NCBI RefSeq assembly: GCF_002259755.1
Contig: NZ_MWWY01000020.1
Coordinates: forward strand, 1 to 64,000
DNA: 64,000 bases
Source of the DNA: Bifidobacterium hapali
GTDB taxonomy: Bacteria; Actinomycetota; Actinomycetes; Actinomycetales; Bifidobacteriaceae
Reading direction: 5' to 3'
Shown here: in pieces, positions 27,440 to 38,587 of the stretch
How the letters are laid out: each line of letters opens with the position of its first letter
Position numbering within the stretch: the stretch's first letter is position 1
Program-made: the position numbers and the translations under genes
The notes under the pieces: generated by a model
What the model saw: the letters and a program-made list of their open reading frames with translations, nothing else
The model's database searches: none
What the model was told of the DNA's origin: nothing

Positions 27440-27545
27440 CAATATGTCGAACGACGCGTGCGACCGCAAACCTACCCAAGGGAAGCTTTACTCAGTACAG
27501 CGACCGAGGAGCAACGCAGCGGGCGCTCCGTCGTTCGCCATATTG
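27440..27545. repeat. Structured element A downstream of ldh
   Basis: Arms 27440-27456 and 27529-27545 pair at 16 of 17 positions. Inside, CGTGCG follows the left arm and GCGCTCCG precedes the right one, as in element B. Non-coding; see the finding on the pair. Confidence 0.65.
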
Positions 27546-27547
27546 TC

Positions 27548-27652
27548 ATATCAGTGAGTGACGCGTGCGGAGACCGCCGTGCGAAGCCGAAGGCGTGCAA
27601 AGGCACGTCGAGGCTGAGGAAAGGCGGTATACGCTCCGTCACTCACTGATAT
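27548..27652. repeat. Structured element B directly behind ldh
   Basis: Arms 27548-27563 and 27637-27652 are perfect 16-bp complements. The left arm is followed by CGTGCGGAGACCGCC and the right arm preceded by GGCGGTATACGCTCCG. It ends two bases from the ldh stop and begins three bases after element A. Confidence 0.65.
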
Positions 27653-27654
27653 TG

Positions 27655-28662
<1,008 letters not shown>

Positions 28663-28828
28663 TCATCCAAACAACACATTCACTCTATCCACACACGATG
28701 ACGTTTCTGACGCACGTGCCGCAAGAACTATAAGTGATTTTCGTCACATATGAGAGCGCTCACATTCCCTGTCCAAAAACGACGTTCATATTGTGAAATC
28801 CAGGCGATACAACACACGCCCTCAGCCG

Positions 28829-30409
28829 TTAATCAATCGCCTGTTCCATCACTTGAGCCGCTAAATGACTGCCCACCTCCGCGTCAATCATCATGCCGTC
28901 GTCACGATATTGCACGTCTGTCACATGCCCGTATTCGCGAATTCGCGACAGCAGCGAGCCAGATGCATACGGCAGCAACGCATGGACATGCACGTTCGGC
29001 ATCGGCAACATACGCTCAATCTGCTCGCGAAGCGCTTCAATACCTTCACCATCGTATGCAGATACGATATGAGCATCCGGTTCCAATGCCAATAACCGTT
29101 CACGAGTGGTCTCATCGATACGGTCCGCTTTATTAAACACGAGAATGCGCGGAATTTCAGCCGCTCCCTCAATATCCGCAAGCACATCGTTGACCGCGTC
29201 AATTTGCGAGAACGGGTCAGGATGGGAACCGTCCACCACGTGCACAATAAGATCAGCGTCAGCCACTTCTTCAAGAGTTGACTTGAACGCTTCAATCAGC
29301 TGCGTAGGCAGTCGCCGCACGAATCCAACCGTGTCAACATACGCGTAGAGTCGCCCGTCCTTAGCTCGCGCGCGTCGTACAGCAGTATCAAGCGTTGCAA
29401 ATAACGCGTTTTCTACGAGCTCAGTTGAGCCAGTGAGTCGATTCGTCAGCGACGATTTGCCAGCGTTCGTGTAACCGACTACCGCAACCGTCGGCAACCC
29501 AAATCGGCGACGCGAACCGCGCTTAACCTCACGTGCAGGAGCCATCTGCTTAATCTGACGCCGTAATCGAGCAATACGCGTACGAATTACGCGACGGTCC
29601 ATCTCAATCTTCGTCTCGCCTGGTCCTCGCGAACCAATACCAGCGTCCGCGCCAGCTGCACGTCCACCGGCCTGACGAGACAGTGAACCACCCCAACCGC
29701 GCAGTCGCGGCAGCATGTATTCAAGCTGCGCCAACTCTACCTGCGCTTTGCCTTCGCGGCTCGTAGCATGCTGGGCAAAAATATCAAGAATCACCGCAGT
29801 ACGGTCGACAACTTTCACTTTGGTCGCATCTTCGAGCGCACGTCGCTGGCTCGGCGGCAGATCATCGTCCACGATAATCGTATCCGCCTCTTCTCGCGCC
29901 ACAATGTCAGCAATTTCTTTCGCTTTACCCGAGCCAACATACGTAGCTGCATCTGGACGATAGCGGTGCTGCAGCAAACCATCACACACCACAGCACCAG
30001 CAGTTTCAGCGAGCGCAGCAAGCTCTCGTAACGATTCTTCAGCCGCTGCAGCTGTCGTAGTTGCGCTTGACCATACGCCAACGAGTACGACACGTTCGAG
30101 TCGTACCTTACGGTATTCAACTTCAGTGACGTCTTCTAGCTCGCCGAGACCGGTGACATGCTTGAGCTGGTTGCGTGACTCACGTTCTTGCCAAGCCTCA
30201 TCATGACTTTCATTCCATTGCTCCGACTGCATGGACTCGTCGAGCAATACATCAGACTGTTCGGCCAGTACGCCGGTTAACGATGGCTCGTCTGCCGTCA
30301 GACTGTCTGCATTGTGATGCGTATCGATCTGGTGTGTGACGGTTTTGTCGATGGCGGATTGCGGATTCTGCTCGCTCAATGGCACCTCTTGGCTGACCTC
30401 TTGACTCAC
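28829..30409 (-). CDS. hflX: Ribosome-associated GTPase HflX
   Basis: GTPase that splits or rescues stalled ribosomes. 526 residues: about 100 residues of acidic, poorly conserved N-terminus, the HflX-specific domain (LVGVWSSATTTAAAAEESLRELAALAETAGA, TYVGSGKAKEI, DDDLPPSQRRALE, QLEYMLPRLRGWG), and the G domain with GYTNAGKSSL, DTVGFV and NKAD. The likely start is GTG at 30409 without a convincing ribosome site. Transcribed from a gap shared with the divergent methyltransferase. Confidence 0.94.
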   Translation of the reverse strand: MSQEVSQEVPLSEQNPQSAIDKTVTHQIDTHHNADSLTADEPSLTGVLAEQSDVLLDESMQSEQWNESHDEAWQERESRNQLKHVTGLGELEDVTEVEYRKVRLERVVLVGVWSSATTTAAAAEESLRELAALAETAGAVVCDGLLQHRYRPDAATYVGSGKAKEIADIVAREEADTIIVDDDLPPSQRRALEDATKVKVVDRTAVILDIFAQHATSREGKAQVELAQLEYMLPRLRGWGGSLSRQAGGRAAGADAGIGSRGPGETKIEMDRRVIRTRIARLRRQIKQMAPAREVKRGSRRRFGLPTVAVVGYTNAGKSSLTNRLTGSTELVENALFATLDTAVRRARAKDGRLYAYVDTVGFVRRLPTQLIEAFKSTLEEVADADLIVHVVDGSHPDPFSQIDAVNDVLADIEGAAEIPRILVFNKADRIDETTRERLLALEPDAHIVSAYDGEGIEALREQIERMLPMPNVHVHALLPYASGSLLSRIREYGHVTDVQYRDDGMMIDAEVGSHLAAQVMEQAID

Positions 30410-30562
30410 GATTGAACTATGGTGGTCTTTATTATCATCGTTTTGGGCGACATGACTCTATGGGAGGACCCTCACGGACACGGGATGTCCCGCACAGCAT
30501 GGCTTGTGCCCAGCTAGAGATGAACGAGCGATGACCGCATGTTAAGTGGTGTAAGGAGTTGT

Positions 30563-31216
30563 ATGGTCGAGCAGTATTTTTCCGCCAATCCTGAGTCTGA
30601 GGATGTGCGTCGCACGTTGACGGTCACGTTGCAAGGCCATGAGGTGCAGGTTGAAACGTCGAATGGCGTGTTTTCTGGGTCTCGTTTGGATTTGGGCACG
30701 TCGGTGTTGTTGCGTGAAGTGCCGCAGCTACCTCAGTCTGGCACGTTTCTTGATCTCGGTTGTGGTTGGGGTCCTGTGTCGTTGGCGATGGCGTTGGCTT
30801 CGCCGTCGGCTGATGTGTGGGCGGTGGATGTAAATGCGCGTGCGCTCGAACTGACGGCTGCGAATGCAGGACACAATGGTTGCGATCATGTGTATGCGAC
30901 GCAGTGTGATGACTCTGGCGCTCCCCTGCCGCAGCAATCGGTCGCAGGTTGCAAGACTATGCCGGATGATCTCGTGTTTGATTATATCTGGTCAAATCCA
31001 CCGATTCGTGTTGGCAAGGAGGCGCTGCACACGTTGCTCATGACGTGGTTGCCGCGTTTGAAACCGCAGGGTGGTGCCGCGTATTTGGTGGTACAGAAGA
31101 ATCTCGGTGCGGATTCGCTGATCCCGTGGCTTGCGCAAGCGCTTGGCGATGAGTATGCCGTGTCAAAGTATCATTCTGCGAAGGGTTATCGTGTGATCGA
31201 AGTGGTACGCGGGTAG
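30563..31216 (+). CDS. Class I methyltransferase, RsmC-like
   Basis: 217 residues from the ATG at 30563, which has GTAAGGAG upstream. Starts EQYFSANPESEDVRRTLTVTL, followed by the SAM-binding LDLGCGWGPVSLAMA (about 65) and IWSNPPIRVG (about 145), where NPP is the catalytic motif of N-methyltransferases acting on nucleic acid bases. This matches the small-subunit rRNA guanine-N2 (G1207, RsmC-type) family. Single-domain form, common in Gram-positives. Precedes hrpA by 94 bases on the same strand. Confidence 0.82.
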   Translation: MVEQYFSANPESEDVRRTLTVTLQGHEVQVETSNGVFSGSRLDLGTSVLLREVPQLPQSGTFLDLGCGWGPVSLAMALASPSADVWAVDVNARALELTAANAGHNGCDHVYATQCDDSGAPLPQQSVAGCKTMPDDLVFDYIWSNPPIRVGKEALHTLLMTWLPRLKPQGGAAYLVVQKNLGADSLIPWLAQALGDEYAVSKYHSAKGYRVIEVVRG

Positions 31217-31310
31217 CTGGTAGTTGGTGTAAATACAGCGCATCATTGTCGTTTCTCACGTTTCAGTATCACTAGTATCAACGTACTTAAGTCAGGAAAC
31301 TGTTACTTTC

Positions 31311-34300
31311 ATGAAATTTGAATATCCGTCTGAACTGCCAGTGTCTGCCGCGCGCGAGGAGATCGCTGATGCGGTGCGTCATCATCAGGTTGTGATCGTT
31401 TCCGGTCAGACTGGCTCAGGTAAAACGACGCAGTTGCCGAAGATTCTGCTTGAAATTGGCCGTGGTACGCATGGTAAGCAGATTGTGCATACGCAGCCGC
31501 GTCGTCTTGCCGCGCGTACTGTTGCCGAGCGTATTGCTACAGAAATGGATGTGCGCTTGGGCGACGAGGTCGGTTATCAAGTGCGGTTTACTGACGAGAG
31601 TTCTCCGAAAACACGGTTGCGCGTAGTGACGGATGGTATTCTGCTTGCGCAGATTCAACGTGATCCTCAGCTCAACCAGTACGATACGATTGTGATTGAT
31701 GAGGCGCATGAGCGCAGTCTGAACATCGATTTTCTGCTTGGTTATTTGACGGCTCTGTTACCGCAGCGGCGTGATTTGAAGCTTATTATCACGTCAGCAA
31801 CGATTGATTCGGTGAAGTTTCGTGAGCATTTTGAGCATGCGTTGCATGCGAAAGTGCCGGTGATTGAAGTTTCTGGCCGTACGTTCCCTGTGCAAGTGGT
31901 GTATGAGCCGCTTGGTACTGCGCCTGCATTAATGCGAACGGTTCCCGGTTTTGAAACTGGTGCGATGCCCGGCGATGAGGAGTATGAGCGTCTGTCGGCT
32001 GCTCCGAGTGAGAACAGTCGCAATAATGCTCGCGATACGGACACAGATATGGACATGCCGACGGCTGTGGCTCGCGCTTGTGCTGAATTGGTGATTCATT
32101 CAAGTCATGAGCGCGGCGCGCGTGACATTCTCGTGTTCGCGTCTGGCGAGCGCGATATTCATGAGTTTGAAAACGCGTTGCGTCGTCATTATGGGCCGCG
32201 TGTTGACGATATGCGTCGGCCGGATGCAATTGAGATTATGCCGTTGTTTGCGCGATTGTCTGCGAAAGATCAGCATCGTGTGTTTGAACCGCATACGCAT
32301 CAGCGTATTGTGATTGCAACGAATGTGGCGGAAACGTCGCTCACTGTGCCGGGTATTCGTTACGTGGTTGATCCTGGTACTGCCCGTATTTCGCGTTATT
32401 CAAAGACTGCGAAAGTGCAGCGACTGCCGATTGAGCCGATTTCGCAAGCAAGCGCCGACCAGCGAAGTGGTCGTTGTGGTCGTATTGCAGATGGTATTGC
32501 GATTCGCTTGTATTCTCGTGACGATTATGAGACACGACCTCGGTTTACTGAACCGGAGATTTTGCGTACATCACTGGGCGCGGTTGTACTGCATATGTTG
32601 TCTGTTGGTGTGGCTCGCACGGCTGAGGATGTAACGACGTTCGGCTTTATTGATCCGCCAGATATGCGAGCTGTGTCGGATGGTTTTAATGAGCTGACCG
32701 AGCTGAAAGCGGTTGCTCGGCGGCATGGTGAGGTGACGCTTACGCATATTGGCCGCCAATTGGCGCGTATTCCGATTGATGTTCGCTTGGGTCGCATGGT
32801 GATTGAAGCTGCGCGTTCAACGACACCGGATACGTTGGCGGCAGTGTTGGTGATTGTCGCGTTTTTGAGTTTGCAAGATCCGCGTGAGCGGCCAGACGAG
32901 GCGCGTGACGAGGCTGATCGTATTCATAACCGATACGCCGACCCGACGAGTGATTATTTAACCGCGTTGAATATATGGGATCGTATATTCCAAGCGGATG
33001 GTGAGCCGAGTAATTCGGCGTTGCGACGTATCTGTAAAAACGAGTATTTCAGTTGGCTACGCGTGCGTCAGTGGAAAGATTTGGTGAATCAGCTGACGGA
33101 CATGTGCCATGAGCTCAAGTTCACTGTCGGCTCGCCGCAGCCTGCGTCTCGTCCTGAGCTTGCGATTCGTCAATTGCCAATCAATCAGCAGGCAGCGGGC
33201 TCGTTGCGTTGTTCGTGGGATGATCGCGGGATTCATACCTCGATGCTTGCCGGTCTGCTGTCAATGATGGGTATGCAGGTGGTGCGTGAGCCGAAAGCGT
33301 CTGATTTTACGGGTCTGAAGGGTGCGGCTCGTGCGAAAGCGATCAAACGCGCGCAGAAGATGGCAAAAAACGATTATCAGGGTGCACGCGGCACACACTT
33401 CGCACTGTTTCCAGCCTCCAGTGTGGCTAAATCGACGCCAGCATGGGTGATGAGTACCGAACTGGTGGAAACGAGTCGTTTATGGGCACGGTATTCAGCG
33501 GCGATTGACCCGGCGTGGGCGGAACCGTTGGCTGGCCAGTTGACGCGTACCACGTATGCGGAACCGCATTGGTCAGGTTCGCGCGGCTCTGCGGTGGCGA
33601 GTGCAAAAGTACTGTTGTATGGCTTGCCGATTGTGCAGGATCGTACTGTGCAGTGGGGTCGTATTAACCCGCCTGAAGCGCGTGATTTTCTGATTCGACA
33701 GGGTTTAGTCGAGGGTGATATACAGCAGCGGTTTAGTTACGACGAGTTTATCGGCCGTAATCGTGACATTCTCGAAGATGCTGCTGATGATGCGAGTCGC
33801 ACGCGTCAAATCGCGCAAACAGTGAGTGACGAGGATTTGTTTGACTTTTATCAGTCGGTGATTCCCAGTGACGTGACGTCGGTGGCGGATTTAGCGAAAT
33901 GGTGGAAGCGCGAGCACGATGAGCATCCGCATCTGTTGGATTTTGACCCGGATAAAGTTGAGCGTTTGAGTTCGACTGAGTCGGTGTCGTTGGCGGATTA
34001 TCCGGATCATTGGCATACGCTTGGCACGGACGGTCAGCCGATTGACTTGCGGTTAAGCTACGTCTACGACCCGCATGATCCTGCCGACGGTGTGACCGTG
34101 CATGTGCCGTTGAAAGTCTTGTCTCGCCTGACGCCGGAACAGTTTACGTGGAATGTGCCGGGCTTGTTGAACGAGCTGATTGTGGGCATGATTAAAGCGT
34201 TGCCTAAATCGTTGCGCGTGCAGTTTGTGCCAGCTCCAGACAATGCGCGTCGTATTCGTGCGTGGATTGACGAGCATTATGAAGCGTTGCCGGGTTCCGG

Positions 34301-35429
34301 TGATCGTGGGCATCCGCAGTTGCCACCGGTCGACACGGATGGTCAGACGCGTTGGCCTGATTTACCGCATGCGTTTACTCGTGCAGCAATTGAGACGATT
34401 GGCGCACAGATTCATCCTGAAGTGCTTACTGGTGACTTGTGGGAGAAACTGAACCCGTATCTGCGGATGACGTTTGTAGTTGAACAGCAGTTACCTGCAC
34501 CGAAGAATGCTCGTGGCAGCCGGCGCGGTGGACGTGGTCCGGTGAAGGTGCTTGGTTCTAGCAAGTCGTTGGTTGAGTTGCAGCGTCGGTTTGCAGCGCA
34601 AGCGGAAGCGTCGGCACGTCAGATGGTCAAGAAGCAAGCTGATCGTGCGGCTGATGAGGGTCGACTGGTAGAGCATGCGAATCTGTTGCATAAGGCTGGT
34701 GCGACTACTGAATCGCGTGCGACGATGCTGTGGCGTGGCGCGTTGGATGCGTTGCGACTGCCATCGGAGCGTATTTCGTCTCGTTGGCTGGGTACGGAAG
34801 CACTCATGTTGGCGGCTGCACCGTATTCGTCGACGAAAGATTTGGTGGAAGATTTACAGTTGGCGGCAGTGAAACGACTCCTACCTGCGATTGATACATT
34901 GCCAAATGATGATGCGTTAGCTGATGCAGTGTTGGGTGTGACACAAGTGTTTGAAGACACCGTGTATGCGGTAGCGCATGATGTGATTACGATTCTGCAA
35001 CGCTATGCTGAAGTGGATAAGGCAACGAGCGGTAAAGCTGATTTGCCGATGCTGTCCGTGTTGCAATCAGTACGTGAACATATTGCGACGCTCGTATTCC
35101 CCGGATTTATCGGCGCTACTCCCCCAGATGCGTTAGCGCAGATTCCACGCTATCTACAGGCGGATCGCATGCGTTTGACGAAAGCAAAGAGCGATAAGAA
35201 TCGTGATGTTCGCTGGGCTTGGGAAGCTGATGAGGCCAAGCAACTCGTTGATAAAGCACTCGCACAAGCGAAAGCTGAACCAGCTGGGCCACGGCATGAA
35301 GCGTTAATGCATAAAGCAACACAAGCACGCTGGATGCTCGAAGAGTTTTATGTGTCCCTATGGGCACAAGAACTCGGCACACCAAAGCCCGTCAGTCTCA
35401 ACCGCGTCAAAAAAGCGCTCGCCGCATAA
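31311..35429 (+). CDS. hrpA: DEAH-box RNA helicase HrpA
   Basis: ATP-dependent RNA helicase of 1372 residues, usual for bacterial HrpA. Order: P-loop GQTGSGKTTQLPKI (about 32-45), QPRRLAARTVAERI, DEAHERSLN, SATID, then the second RecA-like domain with NVAETSLTVPGIRYVVD and QRSGRCGRI, a winged-helix/HA2 domain, and the long C-terminal DUF3418 region. HrpA resolves stalled or collided ribosomes in other bacteria. A hairpin follows the stop. Codon wobble positions are mostly G or T. Confidence 0.95.
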   Translation: MKFEYPSELPVSAAREEIADAVRHHQVVIVSGQTGSGKTTQLPKILLEIGRGTHGKQIVHTQPRRLAARTVAERIATEMDVRLGDEVGYQVRFTDESSPKTRLRVVTDGILLAQIQRDPQLNQYDTIVIDEAHERSLNIDFLLGYLTALLPQRRDLKLIITSATIDSVKFREHFEHALHAKVPVIEVSGRTFPVQVVYEPLGTAPALMRTVPGFETGAMPGDEEYERLSAAPSENSRNNARDTDTDMDMPTAVARACAELVIHSSHERGARDILVFASGERDIHEFENALRRHYGPRVDDMRRPDAIEIMPLFARLSAKDQHRVFEPHTHQRIVIATNVAETSLTVPGIRYVVDPGTARISRYSKTAKVQRLPIEPISQASADQRSGRCGRIADGIAIRLYSRDDYETRPRFTEPEILRTSLGAVVLHMLSVGVARTAEDVTTFGFIDPPDMRAVSDGFNELTELKAVARRHGEVTLTHIGRQLARIPIDVRLGRMVIEAARSTTPDTLAAVLVIVAFLSLQDPRERPDEARDEADRIHNRYADPTSDYLTALNIWDRIFQADGEPSNSALRRICKNEYFSWLRVRQWKDLVNQLTDMCHELKFTVGSPQPASRPELAIRQLPINQQAAGSLRCSWDDRGIHTSMLAGLLSMMGMQVVREPKASDFTGLKGAARAKAIKRAQKMAKNDYQGARGTHFALFPASSVAKSTPAWVMSTELVETSRLWARYSAAIDPAWAEPLAGQLTRTTYAEPHWSGSRGSAVASAKVLLYGLPIVQDRTVQWGRINPPEARDFLIRQGLVEGDIQQRFSYDEFIGRNRDILEDAADDASRTRQIAQTVSDEDLFDFYQSVIPSDVTSVADLAKWWKREHDEHPHLLDFDPDKVERLSSTESVSLADYPDHWHTLGTDGQPIDLRLSYVYDPHDPADGVTVHVPLKVLSRLTPEQFTWNVPGLLNELIVGMIKALPKSLRVQFVPAPDNARRIRAWIDEHYEALPGSGDRGHPQLPPVDTDGQTRWPDLPHAFTRAAIETIGAQIHPEVLTGDLWEKLNPYLRMTFVVEQQLPAPKNARGSRRGGRGPVKVLGSSKSLVELQRRFAAQAEASARQMVKKQADRAADEGRLVEHANLLHKAGATTESRATMLWRGALDALRLPSERISSRWLGTEALMLAAAPYSSTKDLVEDLQLAAVKRLLPAIDTLPNDDALADAVLGVTQVFEDTVYAVAHDVITILQRYAEVDKATSGKADLPMLSVLQSVREHIATLVFPGFIGATPPDALAQIPRYLQADRMRLTKAKSDKNRDVRWAWEADEAKQLVDKALAQAKAEPAGPRHEALMHKATQARWMLEEFYVSLWAQELGTPKPVSLNRVKKALAA

Positions 35430-35432
35430 CAT

Positions 35433-35461
35433 GTGTGGCTCCCCTCATGTGGGAGCCACAC
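35433..35461. terminator. Terminator between hrpA and the MFS gene
   Basis: GTGTGGCTCCC (35433-35443) and GGGAGCCACAC (35451-35461) pair perfectly around 7 bases, 3 bases after the hrpA stop. Shared by convergent genes. Confidence 0.7.
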
Positions 35462-35482
35462 GCTCGAATAATTGATAAGCCG

Positions 35483-37027
35483 TTATCGGCGCGAAGCGCG
35501 GATGCGGAATGCGGCGATCAGCGCGCACAGTGCAATAATGCAGATAAGAGTCATCGTGGCAAACACGTATGCGCCGCCAACCGCAGTTGCATGACGGAAT
35601 GCAGCTGTGCCTTCTTCACCGGAACCGGCTTGCGCCACGCCGAGAATCGTAGAGAACAGTGCAGTACCCACCGCTCCACCAAACTGCAGCGACGTCTGAA
35701 ATACCGCATTGCCATCCGGCGTGAACTCGTGATCAATACCACTCAACGCGCTAGTCATAATATTCGAATATCCAAGCGCATAACACAAGCCGAAAATAAA
35801 GTAGAATCCAGCGAGCAGTGCCGGTGTCAAATGCATTGAGAACACGAGCAGTAACACCGGGCCGAGCGTCGCAATACCAATAGCAGCAAGTACTGGGCGA
35901 GGAGCACCAAACCGGTCGTACAGCATACCGCCAACCGGTGCGAAAAATGCGCCAATCAACGCACCCGGCAGCACGAGCGCACCAGCAGTAAACGCGGACG
36001 TACCAAGCGAAAGCTGCGCCACATTAGTAATCACGTAACCAAATCCAATACCAACAATCGGCAACACTAAGTATGCGATCAGATGCAGGAGTACTACTGG
36101 GTCGTGCATCCAACCGAGTCGAATCAGTGGCGAGAATGAACGGCTACTTGACCAGCCGAAGAATATCAGCGAACCAACGCCAATAATCAAACTGATCACT
36201 GCAATAATCGCCGGACGCAGGGCCGAACCAGTGCCATCAACGCTAGCACTAATCGCGATACCAGCTTGGTTAAGCGCGAAAATAAGACCGCACAAGGCGA
36301 GCACAATCGCCACAAACTGAAGCGGGTTCAACTGTGCTTCCTCAGTCGGGCGGCTTTGACGAATACACTTCAGCCCAACCGGTAACGAGACAATAAGCAC
36401 GATTGGAACAACAATCACGAAAATCGCACGCCACGGCAGAACGCTGGAAATTGCGCCTCCGACCGTCGGTCCGATTGCCGGGGCGACAGTAATCACGAGC
36501 GAACCCACACCCATCAGACGGCCGACCTTGGAACGCGGCGACTGTTCGAGAATAATGTTCATCATCAGCGGCGCGGCAATGCCTGAGCCAATGCCTTGAA
36601 TCACACGAGCAAGCAATATCAGCGCAAACGAGTGGCCGACAATCATAATACATGAACCGGTCACTGCTAGTACGACCGCTGCTACGAACAATGTTTTGAG
36701 ACGGAATCGACGATTCAAGAACGACGACAGCGGCATAGTCGCAGCAACAACCAATAGATAGATGGTGGTAATCCACTGAACAGTAGCCGTGTCAACGTTA
36801 AATTCGACCATGAGCTCGGGGAAGAGCACCGTCATCACGGTTTCGGTAAGAATACCAACGAATGCGAGCGATCCGACCGCAATAATTGAGCCGATCAAGC
36901 TCAATGGAATGCGTTCGTCTGCAACCGGGCTATTGCCGGCAGGTGATGCATGCTGATCAGTTGTAGTCGTCACGGTTGTATTATCGTTCCCCGTCTTCTT
37001 GATATCGTGTGGCATACGCTCGGGCAT
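35483..37027 (-). CDS. MFS drug:proton antiporter, DHA2 type
   Basis: Predicted exporter with about 14 membrane helices. After a polar cytoplasmic tail, motif A-like SSFLNRRFRLKTLF follows helix 2, ARVIQGIGSGIAAPLMMNIILEQSP marks helix 4-5 and LGWRAIFVIVVPI-like LPWRAIFVIVVPIVLI helix 6, all EmrB/QacA features. Substrates cannot be told. Start either ATG at 37027 or in-frame GTG at 37036, which has AAAGGA closer by. No regulator is adjacent. 514 residues from the ATG. Confidence 0.87.
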   Translation of the reverse strand: MPERMPHDIKKTGNDNTTVTTTTDQHASPAGNSPVADERIPLSLIGSIIAVGSLAFVGILTETVMTVLFPELMVEFNVDTATVQWITTIYLLVVAATMPLSSFLNRRFRLKTLFVAAVVLAVTGSCIMIVGHSFALILLARVIQGIGSGIAAPLMMNIILEQSPRSKVGRLMGVGSLVITVAPAIGPTVGGAISSVLPWRAIFVIVVPIVLIVSLPVGLKCIRQSRPTEEAQLNPLQFVAIVLALCGLIFALNQAGIAISASVDGTGSALRPAIIAVISLIIGVGSLIFFGWSSSRSFSPLIRLGWMHDPVVLLHLIAYLVLPIVGIGFGYVITNVAQLSLGTSAFTAGALVLPGALIGAFFAPVGGMLYDRFGAPRPVLAAIGIATLGPVLLLVFSMHLTPALLAGFYFIFGLCYALGYSNIMTSALSGIDHEFTPDGNAVFQTSLQFGGAVGTALFSTILGVAQAGSGEEGTAAFRHATAVGGAYVFATMTLICIIALCALIAAFRIRASRR

Positions 37028-37287
37028 GGGTGCCACCGTTCCTTTCCCTACATCAGACGCACCACAATGGTGATTGCACATTCTGGAATTCGGCTTCCCA
37101 ACCATTCAATTATCTCAATGTTCGTCTCGGCGCACATGGAAAACTCTCTTCATACATGACTGTCCAGCCAAGACCACCGCACACCTTAGCCGATCACACT
37201 GGACAACCCACTTTGCATCCTCGGCAAGCAACCGCCGTCCAGCGGGTGTTTTATCTAGGCTCCCCTTGCTAGGACAGCTGTACGGAG
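37028..37287. other. Gene-free gap with a dispersed repeat
   Basis: No gene is supported. Near the ATPase end, GGCTCCCCTTGCTAGGACAG (about 37259-37278) matches the repeats flanking the array at 0.9-1.5 kb. Confidence 0.5.
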
Positions 37288-38499
37288 TTATTCTTCACGA
37301 GTAAGTAGCCAGTCGATGATGTTCATGCCTCGGATACCGTCGCGTGTGCGCGGGAATTCGTCCATGCTCAGCACAAACTTAGGCCAGTTATCATGTATGC
37401 CGTCGAATGCACCGAACTCACGGTCCGCAGTCTGCTGCGATCCGATCAAGTAGGAGACTTGATAGTAGGAAGTTTCACCCCCGCGACGAGCAATAAAGTC
37501 AATTTCTCGGTCGCCTACCCTACCTACGTGCACGTCGTATCCTCGCCTGCGAAGTTCCATGTAGACGATGCCTTCCAAAACTTGATCTATCGCGTCTGCA
37601 TTATCGAATCCGATAGCACTGCGTAACCCCTGATCAACCACGTAGTATTTTTCGTTGATTTTCAACGCGCGCTTGCCTACGGCATCTTCTCGCGGAACAC
37701 GATAAATCAGAAAGGCTTTACTTGCCACATCGAGATAGTTGGCGATCGTTTCTGCAGATACTTTACGCTGTTCACTTTTCATATATGCGGCGATATTTGC
37801 CACAGTAATAAGATGACCTTCCTCGCTGATGACGTAGCGTATAACGCGTTCCAGTGCGTCAGCGTCTCGGATACCTGCGTGACGAACAACATCCTTGAAC
37901 AGAATGGTTGAGAACAGGTCGTTGAGGTATTGCATTGAAGCTGTTTGGTCAAATGCCAGATCGGTTTGGAAGGGGAATCCGCCTTGAACTACATATCGTC
38001 GGAGTATTTCACGCTTATCAATAGCTTCATTGAAATGATGGTATGCATCAGAAAATTCTGCGAACGAGAAGGGGTACACGTTAATGGTCACGTATCGCCC
38101 GGTGATATAGGTAGCCAAGTCGCTGGAGAGCATGCGTGCGTTTGAACCGGTCAAGTAAATGTCAGCGTTGTAATCGACCATGAAGGATCGCACGGCTTTT
38201 TCCCAATGTTCAACTTCCTGAATTTCATCGAGGAAGAGTCGGATAGGTCCTTTACTTCCGTTCATGCGTTCCCGAACATATTGCACGAGGTCACTATCGT
38301 TCGTGATGTCGGCAGTCGCACTCGACTCAAAATTGAGGTGGAGCATGGAATTTTCCGGGACTCCGTCAGCGAGCAAACGTTCGCGGATGAGCTTAAGCAG
38401 TGTCGATTTGCCAGAACGTCGAGCGCCCACAAGGACCTTGATGATGTTCTTCCCCATGAACGGGCGTATCTGATCCATATATATGGGTCGGTCGATCAT
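37288..38499 (-). CDS. DUF4143 AAA-family ATPase
   Basis: 403 residues: an AAA_14 ATPase domain with Walker A GARRSGKST (25-33) and Walker B LFLDEIQEV (near 99), then TGSNARMLSSDLATYITGRY and PFSFAEF, followed by a winged helix (AAYMKSEQRKVSAETIANYLD) and a C-terminal DUF4143 nuclease-like fold with GIVYMELRRRGYDVHVGRVGDREIDFI; E...D-E-D spacing there resembles the PD-(D/E)xK core. Cellular role of this family is unknown. It lies on an AT-rich patch with a palindromic promoter region and a dispersed repeat on its other side, suggesting acquisition. Confidence 0.85.
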   Translation of the reverse strand: MIDRPIYMDQIRPFMGKNIIKVLVGARRSGKSTLLKLIRERLLADGVPENSMLHLNFESSATADITNDSDLVQYVRERMNGSKGPIRLFLDEIQEVEHWEKAVRSFMVDYNADIYLTGSNARMLSSDLATYITGRYVTINVYPFSFAEFSDAYHHFNEAIDKREILRRYVVQGGFPFQTDLAFDQTASMQYLNDLFSTILFKDVVRHAGIRDADALERVIRYVISEEGHLITVANIAAYMKSEQRKVSAETIANYLDVASKAFLIYRVPREDAVGKRALKINEKYYVVDQGLRSAIGFDNADAIDQVLEGIVYMELRRRGYDVHVGRVGDREIDFIARRGGETSYYQVSYLIGSQQTADREFGAFDGIHDNWPKFVLSMDEFPRTRDGIRGMNIIDWLLTREE

Positions 38500-38557
38500 A
38501 GGACGCTCCCTTCAGGCCAATAAATCACAGTATAAACGATTTTTCATTAAGATATTC

Positions 38558-38587
38558 TATAGAAATCGATTATAATCGATTTCTATA
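38558..38587. promoter_or_regulatory. 30-bp perfect palindrome upstream of the DUF4143 gene
   Basis: Perfect self-complement centred between 38572 and 38573 (core AATCGATTATAATCGATT), about 60 bases upstream of the ATPase start, with a third related AATCGATCATAATCG at about 38604-38618. A possible -10 (TATACT on the minus strand) lies between it and the gene, so it may be an operator. The flanking DNA is far more AT-rich than the neighbourhood. Confidence 0.6.

Noticed and set aside
30420-30540. Possible small RNA in the hflX/methyltransferase gap (CGGGATGTCCCG and nearby G/C runs)
   Set aside because: Only a 5-bp hairpin and no match to known RNA families that I can recognise; more likely promoter DNA.
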